Source: Burkholderia humptydooensis
Lineage (GTDB): Bacteria; Pseudomonadota; Gammaproteobacteria; Burkholderiales; Burkholderiaceae
Length of the DNA: 64,000 nt
Direction: 5' to 3'
Assembly: GCF_001513745.1 (NCBI RefSeq)
Contig: NZ_CP013380.1
Location: 3,906,001 to 3,970,000 of the forward strand
Positions 19,281 to 27,781 of this stretch are shown here, piece by piece (positions within the stretch are counted from its first letter, which is position 1; each line of letters opens with the position of its first letter). The position numbers were made by a program, and so were the translations under genes. The notes beneath the pieces were generated by a model, which was not told the DNA's origin, ran no database searches, and saw only the letters and a program-made list of their open reading frames with translations.

Positions 19281-19286
19281 GCGGCC

Positions 19287-20099
19287 ATGCACGTCCCCGA
19301 AACCGTGCTGCTCGCCGAGCCGCTGCCCGCCGCCAACGAGATCACGGCGGTCAGTTGGAATCTGCACAAGGGGCGCTCGCCGCTCGGCTTCACCGCGTGG
19401 GACGCGATGCGCAGTTGGGTGGAATCGACGCACGCGGACATCTATTTCCTGCAGGAAGCGATGGCGCGGCGCATGCCGCGCCCGGTGCTCGCGTCCCGCT
19501 TCGGCACGCCGATGGCGGAGCCCGTCGACGACATCTGGCACTGCCAGGCGACCGAGATCGCGCGCGCGCTCGACTGGCAGATCGCGCTCGGGCCAAACGT
19601 GTTCAAGCCATCGTGGCGGCACGGCAACGCGATCCTTTCGCCGCACCCGCTCGATCTCGGCGGCCGCTGGGACATCTCCGCGCACCGCTTCGAGCGCCGC
19701 GGCCTGCTCGTCGCGCGCGCGACGCTCGCGGGCGGCGCGCCCGTGACGCTGCTGTGCGCGCACCTCGCGCTCACGCGCGCCGCGCGACTGCGGCAGATGC
19801 ACTGGATCGCGCACTGGATCGTGCGCAACGCGAGCACGGGGCCGCTCGTGCTCGCGGGCGACTTCAACGACTGGCGCAACGATTCGATCCCGCTTTTCGG
19901 CGAGATCGGCCTGTCGGAAGTGGCGACGCTGCTCGGCGAGCCGGGCCGCACGTTTCCGGCGTTCTCGCCCGCGCTCGCGCTCGACAAGATGTTCGTGCGC
20001 GGGATGACGCCGCTCGAATGGCGTGCGCCCGGCGACGAGACCGCATGGCTGTCCGACCATCTGCCGTACATCGCGCGGCTGCGGCTGGACCCGCCGTGA
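19287..20099 (+). CDS. Endonuclease/exonuclease/phosphatase family protein
   Basis: A 270-residue enzyme of the EEP superfamily, metal-dependent phosphodiesterases with DNA, lipid or phosphoinositide substrates. Catalytic motifs are VSWNLHKGRS (Asn, about residue 25), FLQEA (metal-binding Glu), LCAHLALTRAAR (His), AGDFNDWR (Asp/Asn) and LSDHLPYI at the C-terminus (Asp-His). No signal peptide is evident. The short Trp-Asn-Leu-His-Lys-Gly variant is typical of the group near phospholipid-modifying genes in proteobacteria. The substrate is not deducible. Confidence 0.85.
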   Translation: MHVPETVLLAEPLPAANEITAVSWNLHKGRSPLGFTAWDAMRSWVESTHADIYFLQEAMARRMPRPVLASRFGTPMAEPVDDIWHCQATEIARALDWQIALGPNVFKPSWRHGNAILSPHPLDLGGRWDISAHRFERRGLLVARATLAGGAPVTLLCAHLALTRAARLRQMHWIAHWIVRNASTGPLVLAGDFNDWRNDSIPLFGEIGLSEVATLLGEPGRTFPAFSPALALDKMFVRGMTPLEWRAPGDETAWLSDHLPYIARLRLDPP

Positions 20100-20160
20100 G
20101 CGCGGCGGCGCGGCGCGCGCTACATTAACGGCTTGCCCCCGCCGCCGAGCCCGCGCCGCC

Positions 20161-20814
20161 ATGAACCTGTTGCCGATCCTGCTGCAAATCGCCGCCGTCT
20201 ACCTCGTCGCGCTCGTCACGCCGGGCCCGAACGTCTTCATGATCTCGCAGTTGTCGCTCTCGGGCCGCCGCGGCCTCGGCGCGGTGTCGGCGCTCGGCGT
20301 CGGCACCGCGTCGCTCACGTGGGCGACGCTCGCGATGCTCGGCCTCGCGGCCGTGCTGCACCAGCTCGCGTGGCTGTACGAGGCGATCCGGATCGGCGGC
20401 GCGATCTATCTCGTGTATTTCGGCCTCAAGCTGCTGCGCGCGAGCGCGCGGCGCGAGCCGGCGCTGGCGGCCGACCGCCCGGACGACGCCCGCGCCCCCC
20501 TGCCGCCGCCCGCGATGCGCGATTACCTGCGCGCGTACCGGACAGGGCTCTTCACGTGCCTGACCAACCCGAAATCGTGCGCGTTCTGGACGAGCGTGTT
20601 CGCGGCGATGATGCCCGCGCACGTGCCGCTGTGGTTCAACGGCGCGACGCTGCTGACGATCGGCGCGATGTCGGGCGGCTGGTATTGCAGCGTCGCATAC
20701 CTGTTCGCGAACCCGCGCGCGCAGCGCGGCTACCGGCGCGTGCGGCGCCCGCTCGACGCGCTGTGCGGGGCGGCGCTCGTCGGCCTCGGCGCGAAGCTCG
20801 CGGCCGACCGATGA
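20161..20814 (+). CDS. LysE/RhtB-family amino acid exporter
   Basis: A 217-residue membrane protein with the RhtB layout. The N-terminal helix contains the hallmark VALVTPGPNVFMI (about residues 18-30), then GRRGLGAVSALGVGTASL. A hydrophilic loop of Pro/Ala/Asp residues sits at about 98-120, followed by FTCLTNPKSCAFWTSVFA. It would export amino acids or derivatives, driven by proton motive force. The ATG at 20161 gives the standard N-terminus. No further context identifies the substrate. Confidence 0.88.
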   Translation: MNLLPILLQIAAVYLVALVTPGPNVFMISQLSLSGRRGLGAVSALGVGTASLTWATLAMLGLAAVLHQLAWLYEAIRIGGAIYLVYFGLKLLRASARREPALAADRPDDARAPLPPPAMRDYLRAYRTGLFTCLTNPKSCAFWTSVFAAMMPAHVPLWFNGATLLTIGAMSGGWYCSVAYLFANPRAQRGYRRVRRPLDALCGAALVGLGAKLAADR

Positions 20815-21028
20815 CGGTCGTCGGCGCGCATTCGCTGCGCCAAATCCGCGCGCGCCGCGGGGGTCAAGCCCGCGCTTGCCCCAAGCAGGGTAAAATGGCA
20901 AGTTCCTCAATCGTCTTTTGATCGAGAAGGCGCGTGTCCGACGCGCCGGCCGGCCGATCCGTGATCGGGCCGACGCCCTCGGTTTGGGCCCGTTTTGAGG
21001 CCCGTTATACGCGTCAGTTTCCGAATCC

Positions 21029-21799
21029 ATGAGCAAATTCGACACCGCTACCGTCCTGTCCGTCCACCACTGGACCGACACGCTGTTCAGCTTCACCTGC
21101 ACCCGCGACCAAGGCCTGCGCTTCAACAACGGCGAGTTCACGATGGTCGGCCTGGAAGTCGACGGCAAGCCGCTCACGCGCGCCTACAGCATCGTGAGCC
21201 CGAACTACGAGGAGCATCTCGAATTCTTCAGCATCAAGGTGCAGAACGGGCCGCTCACGTCGCGGCTGCAGCACCTGAAGATCGGCGACCCGGTCCTGAT
21301 CGGCAAGAAGCCGACGGGCACGCTCGTCGCCGACAACCTGCTGCCCGGCAAGACGCTGTGGCTGCTGTCGACGGGCACGGGCCTCGCGCCGTTCATGTCG
21401 ATCATCCGCGATCCGGACATCTACGAGCGCTTCGACAAGGTGGTCCTCACGCACACGTGCCGCCTGAAGGGCGAGCTCGCGTACATGGACTACATCAAGC
21501 ACGACCTGCCGGGCCACGAGTACCTTGGCGAGGTGATCCGCGAGAAGCTCGTCTACTACCCGACCGTCACGCGCGAAGAGTTCGAGAACGAAGGCCGGAT
21601 CACCGATCTGATCGCGTCCGGCAAGCTGTTCGCGGACCTGGACGTGCCGCCGTTCTCGCCCGAGCACGACCGCGTGATGCTGTGCGGCAGCACCGCGATG
21701 CTGAAGGACACGACCGAGCTGCTGAAGAAGGCGGGCCTCGTCGAAGGCAAGAACAGCGCCCCTGGCCACTACGTGATCGAGCGCGCGTTCGTCGACTGA
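21029..21799 (+). CDS. fpr: Ferredoxin--NADP reductase
   Basis: A 256-residue FAD enzyme that exchanges electrons between NADPH and ferredoxin/flavodoxin. FAD-binding RAYSIVSPNYEE (about residues 51-62) and the NADP-binding GTGLAPFMSI (about 111-120) are clear, followed by LTHTCRLKGELAY and the late MLCGSTAM. Length and the C-terminal HYVIERAFVD match bacterial class I Fpr, which acts in redox balance and Fe-S supply. It is a single-gene unit with an intrinsic terminator just downstream. A TAAAAT element at about 20891 may be its -10 box. Confidence 0.95.
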   Translation: MSKFDTATVLSVHHWTDTLFSFTCTRDQGLRFNNGEFTMVGLEVDGKPLTRAYSIVSPNYEEHLEFFSIKVQNGPLTSRLQHLKIGDPVLIGKKPTGTLVADNLLPGKTLWLLSTGTGLAPFMSIIRDPDIYERFDKVVLTHTCRLKGELAYMDYIKHDLPGHEYLGEVIREKLVYYPTVTREEFENEGRITDLIASGKLFADLDVPPFSPEHDRVMLCGSTAMLKDTTELLKKAGLVEGKNSAPGHYVIERAFVD

Positions 21800-21821
21800 C
21801 CCCGATTCTTAATCGACATCA

Positions 21822-21851
21822 AAAACCGGAGCCTCGCGCTCCGGTTTTTTT
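21822..21851 (+). terminator. Rho-independent terminator after fpr
   Basis: AACCGGAGC-CTCGC-GCTCCGGTT stem with a T7 tail, 22 bp after the fpr stop codon. Confidence 0.93.
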
Positions 21852-22202
21852 GTGCCAAATCCTGGCAACATGGTTACAAAATGTCATATTTGCATCTCAA
21901 AATAGTTACAAGTTCCCGTTGGCTTGCGGCATTTGTCTGTCGGTGTTTGTCCTACATCGGGAACATCCCGACGCGTGACAATCGCCTTTAAATGTCCGTC
22001 TGGTATGACCTTTTCTATAATTCTGCGATATCATGCGCCGCTGTGAAAACGGTCCCACACGCTGTTACAGTGCCAGACCAAATGTTACAAGATGTAAATA
22101 ATGTTTCCGCGCCACGTGGCTGACGCCGCCCCGGCAAATCGCGCCGGTCGGCCATCGTTTCAGCAGGTGTCTGAACAGCTTTCTGAACAGAAAGGGAGAG
22201 TC
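21852..22202 (+). promoter_or_regulatory. AT-rich, repeat-bearing control region of the two-component genes
   Basis: This 351-bp stretch has markedly lower GC than its surroundings and no gene. GTTACA occurs four times (21873, 21905, 22064, 22085). Two copies form dyads: TTACA-AAA-TGTCA (21874-21886, one mismatch) and the perfect TTACA-AGA-TGTAA (22086-22098). A separate perfect dyad TCGGGA-ACA-TCCCGA lies at 21957-21971. The spacing suggests binding of one or more dimeric regulators, perhaps the response regulator encoded downstream. Promoter boxes could not be fixed. Confidence 0.5.
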
Positions 22203-23045
22203 ATGGATACGCCGTCCGTTGCGCCGTCGATTGCAAGCGCCTCCGCTTCGTCGTCGGGCGACCTCGCCCGCGAGGTCGGCATTCCTTTCGTTTCCCGCTC
22301 CGCCCCGCCCGCGCCCGCCGCCGAGCGGCTCGGCGCGCGCGTCGCGCAGTTGTCCGCCGAGCTCGTCGCCGCCGACGAATCCGCGCGCCGCCATCTCGCG
22401 GGCGAACTCCACGACGGCCTCGGCGCCGATCTCACCGCCGCGCGCTTCGCGCTCGCGAACGTCGAAACGTGGCTGCCGGACGGCGCGCCCGACGCGTGCC
22501 GGCGCGCGCTCGCGCTCGCGCAGCAGGCGCTCGACGCCGCGACGGCCGCGAATCGCCGCCTGATCGACGGCCTGCGCACGCCCGCGCTCGAAGCCGGGCT
22601 CGTCGGCGTGCTCGCCGCCTGGATCGGCGCGCACGGCGCGCGCACCGGGCTGCGCACGAGCTTCGTCTGCGCGGCCGACGCGCGCGTCACGCAGTTGTCC
22701 GCCGACGGCGCGCTCGCCGTCTTCCGCGTCGCGCAGGAAGCACTTGCAAACGTTGCCAAGCATGCGCGCGCGTCGGCCGCCGACGTGCGGCTCGACGTCG
22801 ACGACACGCACCTGACGCTCGTCGTCGCCGACGACGGCGTGGGCATCGCATCCGCGCGCCGCCACGGCGGCTACGGGCTCGGCAGCATGCGCGCGCGCTG
22901 CGAGGCGCTCGGCGGCACGCTCGAGCTCGCTTCGGCGCGCGCGGGCGGCACGGGCGCCGCGCTGCGCGCGCGCTTCGCATGGAGCGCGCTCGCCGCCGCG
23001 CGCGCGCCGGCCGCCTCGCGCAGGGTGCGCCAGGAGGCGAGATGA
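22203..23045 (+). CDS. Soluble sensor histidine kinase, NarL/NreB type
   Basis: A 280-residue HisKA_3-type kinase. The phosphoacceptor is His70 in ARRHLAGELHDGLGADLT. The HATPase module follows with N-box FRVAQEALANVAKHA (about residues 177-191), G1 VVADDGVGI and G2 GGYGLGSMRARCEALGG. There is no membrane segment and no recognisable PAS/GAF domain; the first 45 residues are Ser/Ala/Pro-rich. The signal is therefore cytoplasmic, or perceived by a partner. ATG 22203 has GGGAGAG upstream; an earlier in-frame ATG at 22101 lies next to the TTACA dyad and is unlikely. It overlaps the response regulator gene by four bases. Confidence 0.85.
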   Translation: MDTPSVAPSIASASASSSGDLAREVGIPFVSRSAPPAPAAERLGARVAQLSAELVAADESARRHLAGELHDGLGADLTAARFALANVETWLPDGAPDACRRALALAQQALDAATAANRRLIDGLRTPALEAGLVGVLAAWIGAHGARTGLRTSFVCAADARVTQLSADGALAVFRVAQEALANVAKHARASAADVRLDVDDTHLTLVVADDGVGIASARRHGGYGLGSMRARCEALGGTLELASARAGGTGAALRARFAWSALAAARAPAASRRVRQEAR

Positions 23046-23698
23046 GCCTGCAGATCCTGCTCGTCGACGACCATGCGATCGTCCGCCAAGGCATCCGCCA
23101 GTTGCTGATCGACCGCGGCATCGCGCGCGAAGTCACGGAAGCCGAGTGCGGCAGCGAAGCGCTCGCGATCGTCGAGAAAAGCGCGTTCGACGTGATCCTG
23201 CTCGACATCTCGCTGCCCGACATCAACGGCATCGAGGTGCTCAAGCGCCTGAAGCGCAGGCTGCCGCGCGCGCCGGTGCTGATGTTCTCGATGTACCGCG
23301 AGGATCAGTTCGCGGTGCGCGCGCTGAAGGCGGGCGCGGCCGGCTACCTGTCGAAGACCGTGAACGCCGCGCAGATGGTGTCGGCGATCAGCCAGGTCGC
23401 CGCGGGCCGCAAGTACGTGAGCCCGGCGATGGCCGAGGCGCTCGCCGAGTACGTGTCGTTCGAGAACGAGCCGCTGCCGCACGAGAAACTGTCCGACCGC
23501 GAGTACCAGACGCTTTGCATGATCGCCTCGGGCAAGCGGCTCACGGACATCGCGCACGCGCTGTCGCTGTCCGTGAAGACGGTCAGCGTCTATCGGACGC
23601 GCCTGCTCGAGAAAATGAAGCTGTCGAACAACGCGGAGCTCACGTTCTACGTGATGAGCAACCGCCTCGTCGACATGAACCCGGCGATCGGCGCGTAA
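23042..23698 (+). CDS. NarL/FixJ-family response regulator
   Basis: A 218-residue regulator. The receiver domain (1-120) has acidic pair Asp9-Asp10, phosphoacceptor Asp55 in VILLDISLPD and conserved Lys105 in GYLSKTV. The LuxR-type helix-turn-helix (about residues 148-205) includes LSDREYQTLCMIASGKRLTD and SLSVKTVSVYRTRLLEKM. It is the partner of the preceding kinase (ATGA overlap). It may bind the upstream TTACA dyads, though that is inference. Confidence 0.92.
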   Translation: MSLQILLVDDHAIVRQGIRQLLIDRGIAREVTEAECGSEALAIVEKSAFDVILLDISLPDINGIEVLKRLKRRLPRAPVLMFSMYREDQFAVRALKAGAAGYLSKTVNAAQMVSAISQVAAGRKYVSPAMAEALAEYVSFENEPLPHEKLSDREYQTLCMIASGKRLTDIAHALSLSVKTVSVYRTRLLEKMKLSNNAELTFYVMSNRLVDMNPAIGA

Positions 23699-23711
23699 AC
23701 GTGTGACAAGA

Positions 23712-23734
23712 CGGCGGCCCGGCCCCGGCCGCCG
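23712..23734 (+). terminator. GC-rich hairpin after the response regulator gene
   Basis: CGGCGGCC (23712-23719) pairs with GGCCGCCG (23727-23734), 14 bp after the stop. The T-rich stretch comes only about 15 nt later (TTGTTTTC), so termination efficiency is uncertain. Confidence 0.4.
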
Positions 23735-23885
23735 CATGCAAGCAATTGTTTTCATTAGGCGATTTTTTTGCTCCCCGCGTCACGATCGCGCATCGTCCGG
23801 CGCGGGCGAGCACGCCATATCCGCTAAAATGGCGGATTTTCCACTTGTCCGGCGCGCGCCCCGCGCCGCCCGGTAATCCCTCGCA

Positions 23886-25277
23886 ATGTCTCTCTTCCGC
23901 AAGAAAAACGTCGACCGCATGATCGCCGGCGCGCACGCGGCCGGCCTCAAGAAAGCGCTCGGCGCGGTCGACCTCACCTTTCTCGGCATCGGCGCGATCA
24001 TCGGCACCGGCATCTTCGTGCTGACCGGCACGGGCGCCGTGCAGGCCGGCCCCGCGCTGATGCTGTCGTTCGTGATCGCGGCGCTCGCGTGCGGCCTCGC
24101 CGCGCTGTCGTACGCCGAATTCGCGTCGACGATCCCCGTCGCCGGCTCGATCTACACGTATTCGTACGCAACCCTCGGCGAGCTCGTCGCGTGGATCATC
24201 GGCTGGGACCTGATGCTCGAGTACGGGCTCGCCGCGTCCGCGGTGTCGGTCGGCTGGTCCGGCTACCTGCAGTCGCTGCTGCAGGGCTTCGGCGTGTCGC
24301 TGCCGACGGCGCTCACCGCCGCGCCGGGCGCGCTGCCGGGCGTCGTCACGTATTTCAACCTGCCCGCGTTCGTCGTGATGCTCGTCATCACGACGCTGCT
24401 GTCGATCGGCATCCGCGAATCGACGCGCGTGAACAACATCATGGTGTTCATCAAGGTCGCCGTCGTGCTGCTCGTGATCGCGGTCGGCGTCTTCCACGTG
24501 ACGCCCGCGAACTGGAAGCCGTTCATGCCGCACGGCTGGAACGGCGTGTTCGGCGCGGCGGCCGTGATGTTCTTCGCGTTCATCGGCTTCGACGCAGTGT
24601 CGTCGGCCGCCGAGGAAGTGAAGAATCCGAAGCGCGATCTGCCGGTCGGCATCATCGCGTCGCTCGGCGTGTGCGCGTTCCTGTACGTCGCGGTCGCGGC
24701 GATCGCGACGGGCATCGTGCCGTGGGCGCAGTACGCGAACGTCTCGCACCCGATCTCGTACGCGCTGCAGGTTGCGGGCGAGAAGTGGGTCGCGGGCTTC
24801 ATCGATCTCGGCGCCGTCATCGGCATGCTGACCGTGATCCTCGTGATGAGCTACGGCCAGACCCGGATCATCTTCGCGATGTCGCGCGACGGCCTGCTGC
24901 CCGCCGCGCTGTCGCGCGTGCACCCGCGCTTCGCGACGCCGTTCCTGACGACCTGGCTCGTCGGCCTGTTCTTCGGCCTGATCGCCGCACTGATCCCGCT
25001 CAACGTGCTCGCCGAGCTGATCAACATCGGCACGCTCGCCGCGTTCTCGATGGTGTCGATCGCGGTGCTCGTGCTGCGCCGCACGCACCCGGATCTGCCC
25101 CGCGCGTTCCGCTGCCCCGGCGTGCCGCTCGTGCCGATCCTCGCGGTCGCCGCGTGCCTGTTCCTGATGCTGAACCTGCAGCCCGTCACGTGGATCGCGT
25201 TCCTGACGTGGCTCGTGCTCGGCCTCTTCGTGTACTTCGCCTACTCGCGCAGCCGCTCGAAGCTCGCGCGGCGCTGA
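23886..25277 (+). CDS. APC-family amino acid permease (cationic amino acid type)
   Basis: A 463-residue 12-helix transporter. GAVDLTFLGIGAIIGTGIFVLTG (TM1, about residues 26-48) is the APC substrate-binding motif. FFAFIGFDAVSSAAEEVKNPKRDLP (about 235-260) is the conserved TM6/loop of the cationic amino acid transporter branch, and the C-terminal part has a Phe/Leu-rich pair of helices. Substrate is probably a cationic or neutral amino acid. Upstream, TAAAAT at 23825-23830 may serve as -10 box. A strong terminator follows. Confidence 0.9.
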   Translation: MSLFRKKNVDRMIAGAHAAGLKKALGAVDLTFLGIGAIIGTGIFVLTGTGAVQAGPALMLSFVIAALACGLAALSYAEFASTIPVAGSIYTYSYATLGELVAWIIGWDLMLEYGLAASAVSVGWSGYLQSLLQGFGVSLPTALTAAPGALPGVVTYFNLPAFVVMLVITTLLSIGIRESTRVNNIMVFIKVAVVLLVIAVGVFHVTPANWKPFMPHGWNGVFGAAAVMFFAFIGFDAVSSAAEEVKNPKRDLPVGIIASLGVCAFLYVAVAAIATGIVPWAQYANVSHPISYALQVAGEKWVAGFIDLGAVIGMLTVILVMSYGQTRIIFAMSRDGLLPAALSRVHPRFATPFLTTWLVGLFFGLIAALIPLNVLAELINIGTLAAFSMVSIAVLVLRRTHPDLPRAFRCPGVPLVPILAVAACLFLMLNLQPVTWIAFLTWLVLGLFVYFAYSRSRSKLARR

Positions 25278-25311
25278 CGCGCCGCCGGCTCGCGCACGCG
25301 CGTTCCGCCCG

Positions 25312-25342
25312 AAACGCTCCCGGCTTCCGGGAGCGTTTTTTT
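25312..25342 (+). terminator. Rho-independent terminator after the amino acid permease
   Basis: AACGCTCCCGG-CTT-CCGGGAGCGTT stem followed by a T-run, about 34 bp beyond the stop codon. Confidence 0.93.
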
Positions 25343-25441
25343 GCGCGCGAAAGCCCTCCTGCACGCTTTCGTCGGACGCGCCATAATCGCGCCATCGAGC
25401 GGCCGGCTCTCCCGCCGGCCGGAAAGCTGCAGGGGCGAATC

Positions 25442-26467
25442 ATGGAAAGCGTGGATCTCGAGGTGCTGCGAACGAGCGCACGCTGGCTCGGCGAGGGCCG
25501 TCGCGCGCTGCTCGTCACGGTCGTGCGGACCTGGGGTTCGTCGCCGCGCCCCGAGGGCGCGATGCTCGCGGTGCGCGACGACGGGCTCGTCGTCGGTTCG
25601 GTGTCGGGCGGCTGCATCGAGGACGATCTGATCGCGCGCGTGCAGGCGTCGGGCGTCGCGAGCTGGACGCGGCCCGAAGCGGTCAAGTACGGCGTGACGG
25701 CCGAGGAGGCGCATCGCTTCGGCCTGCCGTGCGGCGGCACGATCGAGCTCGTGCTCGAGCCGCTCGCGCCGGCGAGCGGCATCGCCGCGCTGTGCGACGC
25801 GGTCGAGCACGGCCGGCTCGTCACGCGCACGCTCGAGCTCGCGACGGGCGAGGCGACGCTCGCGAGCGCGATCGCGACCGACGGGCTGCATTTCGACGGC
25901 GCGCGCCTCGTGACGATCCACGGGCCGCGCTATCGAATGCTCGTGATCGGCGCGGGGCAACTGTCGCGCTACCTGTGCCAGATCGCGGCGGGGCTCGATT
26001 ATCAGGTGACGGTCTGCGATCCGCGCGACGAGTACACGGATGCGTGGGACGTGCCGGGCACGCGCGTCGTGCGGACGATGCCCGACGACACCGTGCTCGA
26101 CATGCAGCTCGACCGCCGCTCGGCGGTGATCGCGTTGACGCACGATCCGAAGCTCGACGATCTCGCGCTGATGGAGGCCCTGAAGACGCCGGCGTTCTAC
26201 GTCGGCGCGCTCGGCTCGCGGCGCAACAGCCAGGCGCGGCGCGAGCGGCTGCGCGAATTCGATCTGAGCGCGGCGGAGCTCGCGCGGCTGCACGGGCCGG
26301 CGGGCATCTACATCGGCAGCCGGACGCCGCCGGAGATCGCGGTGTCGATCCTCGCCGAGGTGACGGCGGCGAAGAACGGCGTGTCGCTGCCGACGATCCT
26401 GCAGGTCGAAGGGGCGAAGGCGGCGCGGGAAATCGGGGCGAGCAGCGGCGTGGCTTGCGGGATTTAG
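25442..26467 (+). CDS. XdhC/CoxI-family protein
   Basis: A 341-residue protein with the two XdhC domains. The N-terminal XdhC/CoxI domain (about residues 10-85) has TWGSSPRPEGAML and the invariant SVSGGCIED. The C-terminal Rossmann-like XdhC_C domain (about 160-305) has MLVIGAGQLSRYL, VALTHDPKLDD-like ALTHDPKLDD and YVGALGSRRNS. XdhC proteins bind and insert molybdenum cofactor into xanthine dehydrogenase-type enzymes, but no such enzyme is encoded nearby, so the client is unknown. ATG 25442 is a clear start. It is flanked by a terminator upstream and converges with the LacI gene. Confidence 0.87.
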   Translation: MESVDLEVLRTSARWLGEGRRALLVTVVRTWGSSPRPEGAMLAVRDDGLVVGSVSGGCIEDDLIARVQASGVASWTRPEAVKYGVTAEEAHRFGLPCGGTIELVLEPLAPASGIAALCDAVEHGRLVTRTLELATGEATLASAIATDGLHFDGARLVTIHGPRYRMLVIGAGQLSRYLCQIAAGLDYQVTVCDPRDEYTDAWDVPGTRVVRTMPDDTVLDMQLDRRSAVIALTHDPKLDDLALMEALKTPAFYVGALGSRRNSQARRERLREFDLSAAELARLHGPAGIYIGSRTPPEIAVSILAEVTAAKNGVSLPTILQVEGAKAAREIGASSGVACGI

Positions 26468-26515
26468 TGCGGCGGCCGCGCCCCGATCGAATGCTCGCCG
26501 TCGCCGTCGCGACGC

Positions 26516-27574
26516 TCAGCGACCGCGCGCCCCGCCCCGCGCGGGCCGCGCGACGCCCGTCGTCCCGCGCACCAGCAATCTCGGCGCGGAAGTCGTCCGC
26601 ACGCGCGCCGTGGCCGGCAGCGCGCCTTCGCCCTCGCCGCCCGCCTCGCGCAACGCGTTGAGCAGCTCGACCGCCAGGTCCGCCGCTTCGTCGATCGGAA
26701 TCGCGACGGTCGTGAGCGCCGGCCGCACGTCGTTCGCCAGATGAATGTTCGTGATCCCGACGATCGACAGATCGTCCGGCACCCGCATGCCGCGCTCGGC
26801 CGCCGCGTGCATCGCGCCGATCGCGGGCAGGTCGTTCGTCGCGAAGAGCGCGCTCAGATGCGGCTTCGCGTCGAGCAGCCGGCGCGCCGCGCGCACGCCG
26901 CCGTCGATCGTGTCCGGCTCGCACGCGACGGCCGCGACATCGAGCCCATGCTCGCGCATCGCGCCGGCGAAGCCGTCGAATCGCGCCGCGTGCACGCCGG
27001 TCTCCGAGCGGCCGCCGACGATCACGCCGACGTCGCGATGCCCGAGCTCGATCAGATGCTGCGCCGCGAGCCGTCCCGCGAGCCGGAAATCGACGGCGAC
27101 GCACGGCAGCGCTTGCGGCGGCGCGTCGGGGCGCTCCCACATGCAGAGCACGACGGGCACGCCGCGCCGCTGCGTGTCGAGCAGGTCCGGCAGATGCAGA
27201 TTCGCGTTCGTCACGAGAATGCCTTCGGAAATCGTCCCGGCGATCTGGTCGAGATACGCACGCCCTTCGGGCGGGTTGTCGTTCGTATTGCAGACGATCA
27301 GGAACTGCCCGTTGCGCCGCACCGCCTTCTCGACCGCGAGCGCGAACTCCGGATAGAACGGATTCGCGATGCTCGACACCATCAGCGCGACCGTCGGCGC
27401 GCGCCCTTCGGCAAGCGCGCGAGCGGCGAGGTGCGGCCGATAGCCGAGCGCGCGCACCGTGTCCAGCACACGCGCCCGCGTATCGGCGCCGACGCGCCCG
27501 CGATTGCGCAGCACGTTCGATACGGTTGCGGCCGTCACCCCCGCGCGCCGCGCGACTTCGTTCAGCGTTGCCAT
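26516..27574 (-). CDS. LacI-family transcriptional regulator
   Basis: A 352-residue repressor. The LacI helix-turn-helix is residues 1-25 (MATLNEVARRAGVTAATVSNVL), with the hinge helix near YRPHLAARALAEGR. The periplasmic-binding-protein-like effector domain contains MVSSIANPFYPEFALAVEKA, an LIELGHRDVGVI segment and LSIVGITNI. It diverges from the sugar ABC/beta-galactosidase operon and is its likely repressor through the palindrome at 27731-27750. The inducer is expected to be a galactoside-type sugar; that is inference. ATG 27574 is preceded by GAGAGACGGG. Confidence 0.92.
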   Translation of the reverse strand: MATLNEVARRAGVTAATVSNVLRNRGRVGADTRARVLDTVRALGYRPHLAARALAEGRAPTVALMVSSIANPFYPEFALAVEKAVRRNGQFLIVCNTNDNPPEGRAYLDQIAGTISEGILVTNANLHLPDLLDTQRRGVPVVLCMWERPDAPPQALPCVAVDFRLAGRLAAQHLIELGHRDVGVIVGGRSETGVHAARFDGFAGAMREHGLDVAAVACEPDTIDGGVRAARRLLDAKPHLSALFATNDLPAIGAMHAAAERGMRVPDDLSIVGITNIHLANDVRPALTTVAIPIDEAADLAVELLNALREAGGEGEGALPATARVRTTSAPRLLVRGTTGVARPARGGARGR

Positions 27575-27598
27575 CCCGTCTCTCACTATATGAGAAGC

Positions 27599-27617
27599 TG
27601 ATTCAATATTTGATTCA
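27599..27617. promoter_or_regulatory. Direct repeat near the LacI-type gene start
   Basis: TGATTCA occurs at 27599-27605 and 27611-27617, 12 bp apart, in the AT-rich leader just upstream of the LacI-type gene. It may be part of its promoter or an autoregulatory site. Confidence 0.3.
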
Positions 27618-27730
27618 CCGATTTTTCCGGCGCACCATCGTCGCACATCGAGTCGCCCGCGATACGGGCACGATACGGGCGCGACGCCACCGCGATCGCA
27701 CGCGTTACACGCGGTCGTTTTTCGAGCCCG

Positions 27731-27750
27731 ATGATTAAGCGCTTAATCAT
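27731..27750. promoter_or_regulatory. Perfect 20-bp palindromic LacI-type operator
   Basis: ATGATTAAGC (27731-27740) is followed by its exact reverse complement. The central CG step and AAGCGCTT core are typical of LacI-family operators. It lies 31 bp upstream of the ABC ATPase start codon and 157 bp from the divergent repressor gene, a position suited to blocking transcription of the operon. Confidence 0.82.
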
Positions 27751-27781
27751 ACTCGATGCATCAGAACATGGAGTGGAGACA

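Noticed and set aside
22101..22202. Earlier start for the histidine kinase at 22101
   Set aside because: It lies directly beside the TTACA/TGTAA dyad with no ribosome-binding site, whereas ATG 22203 follows GGGAGAG.
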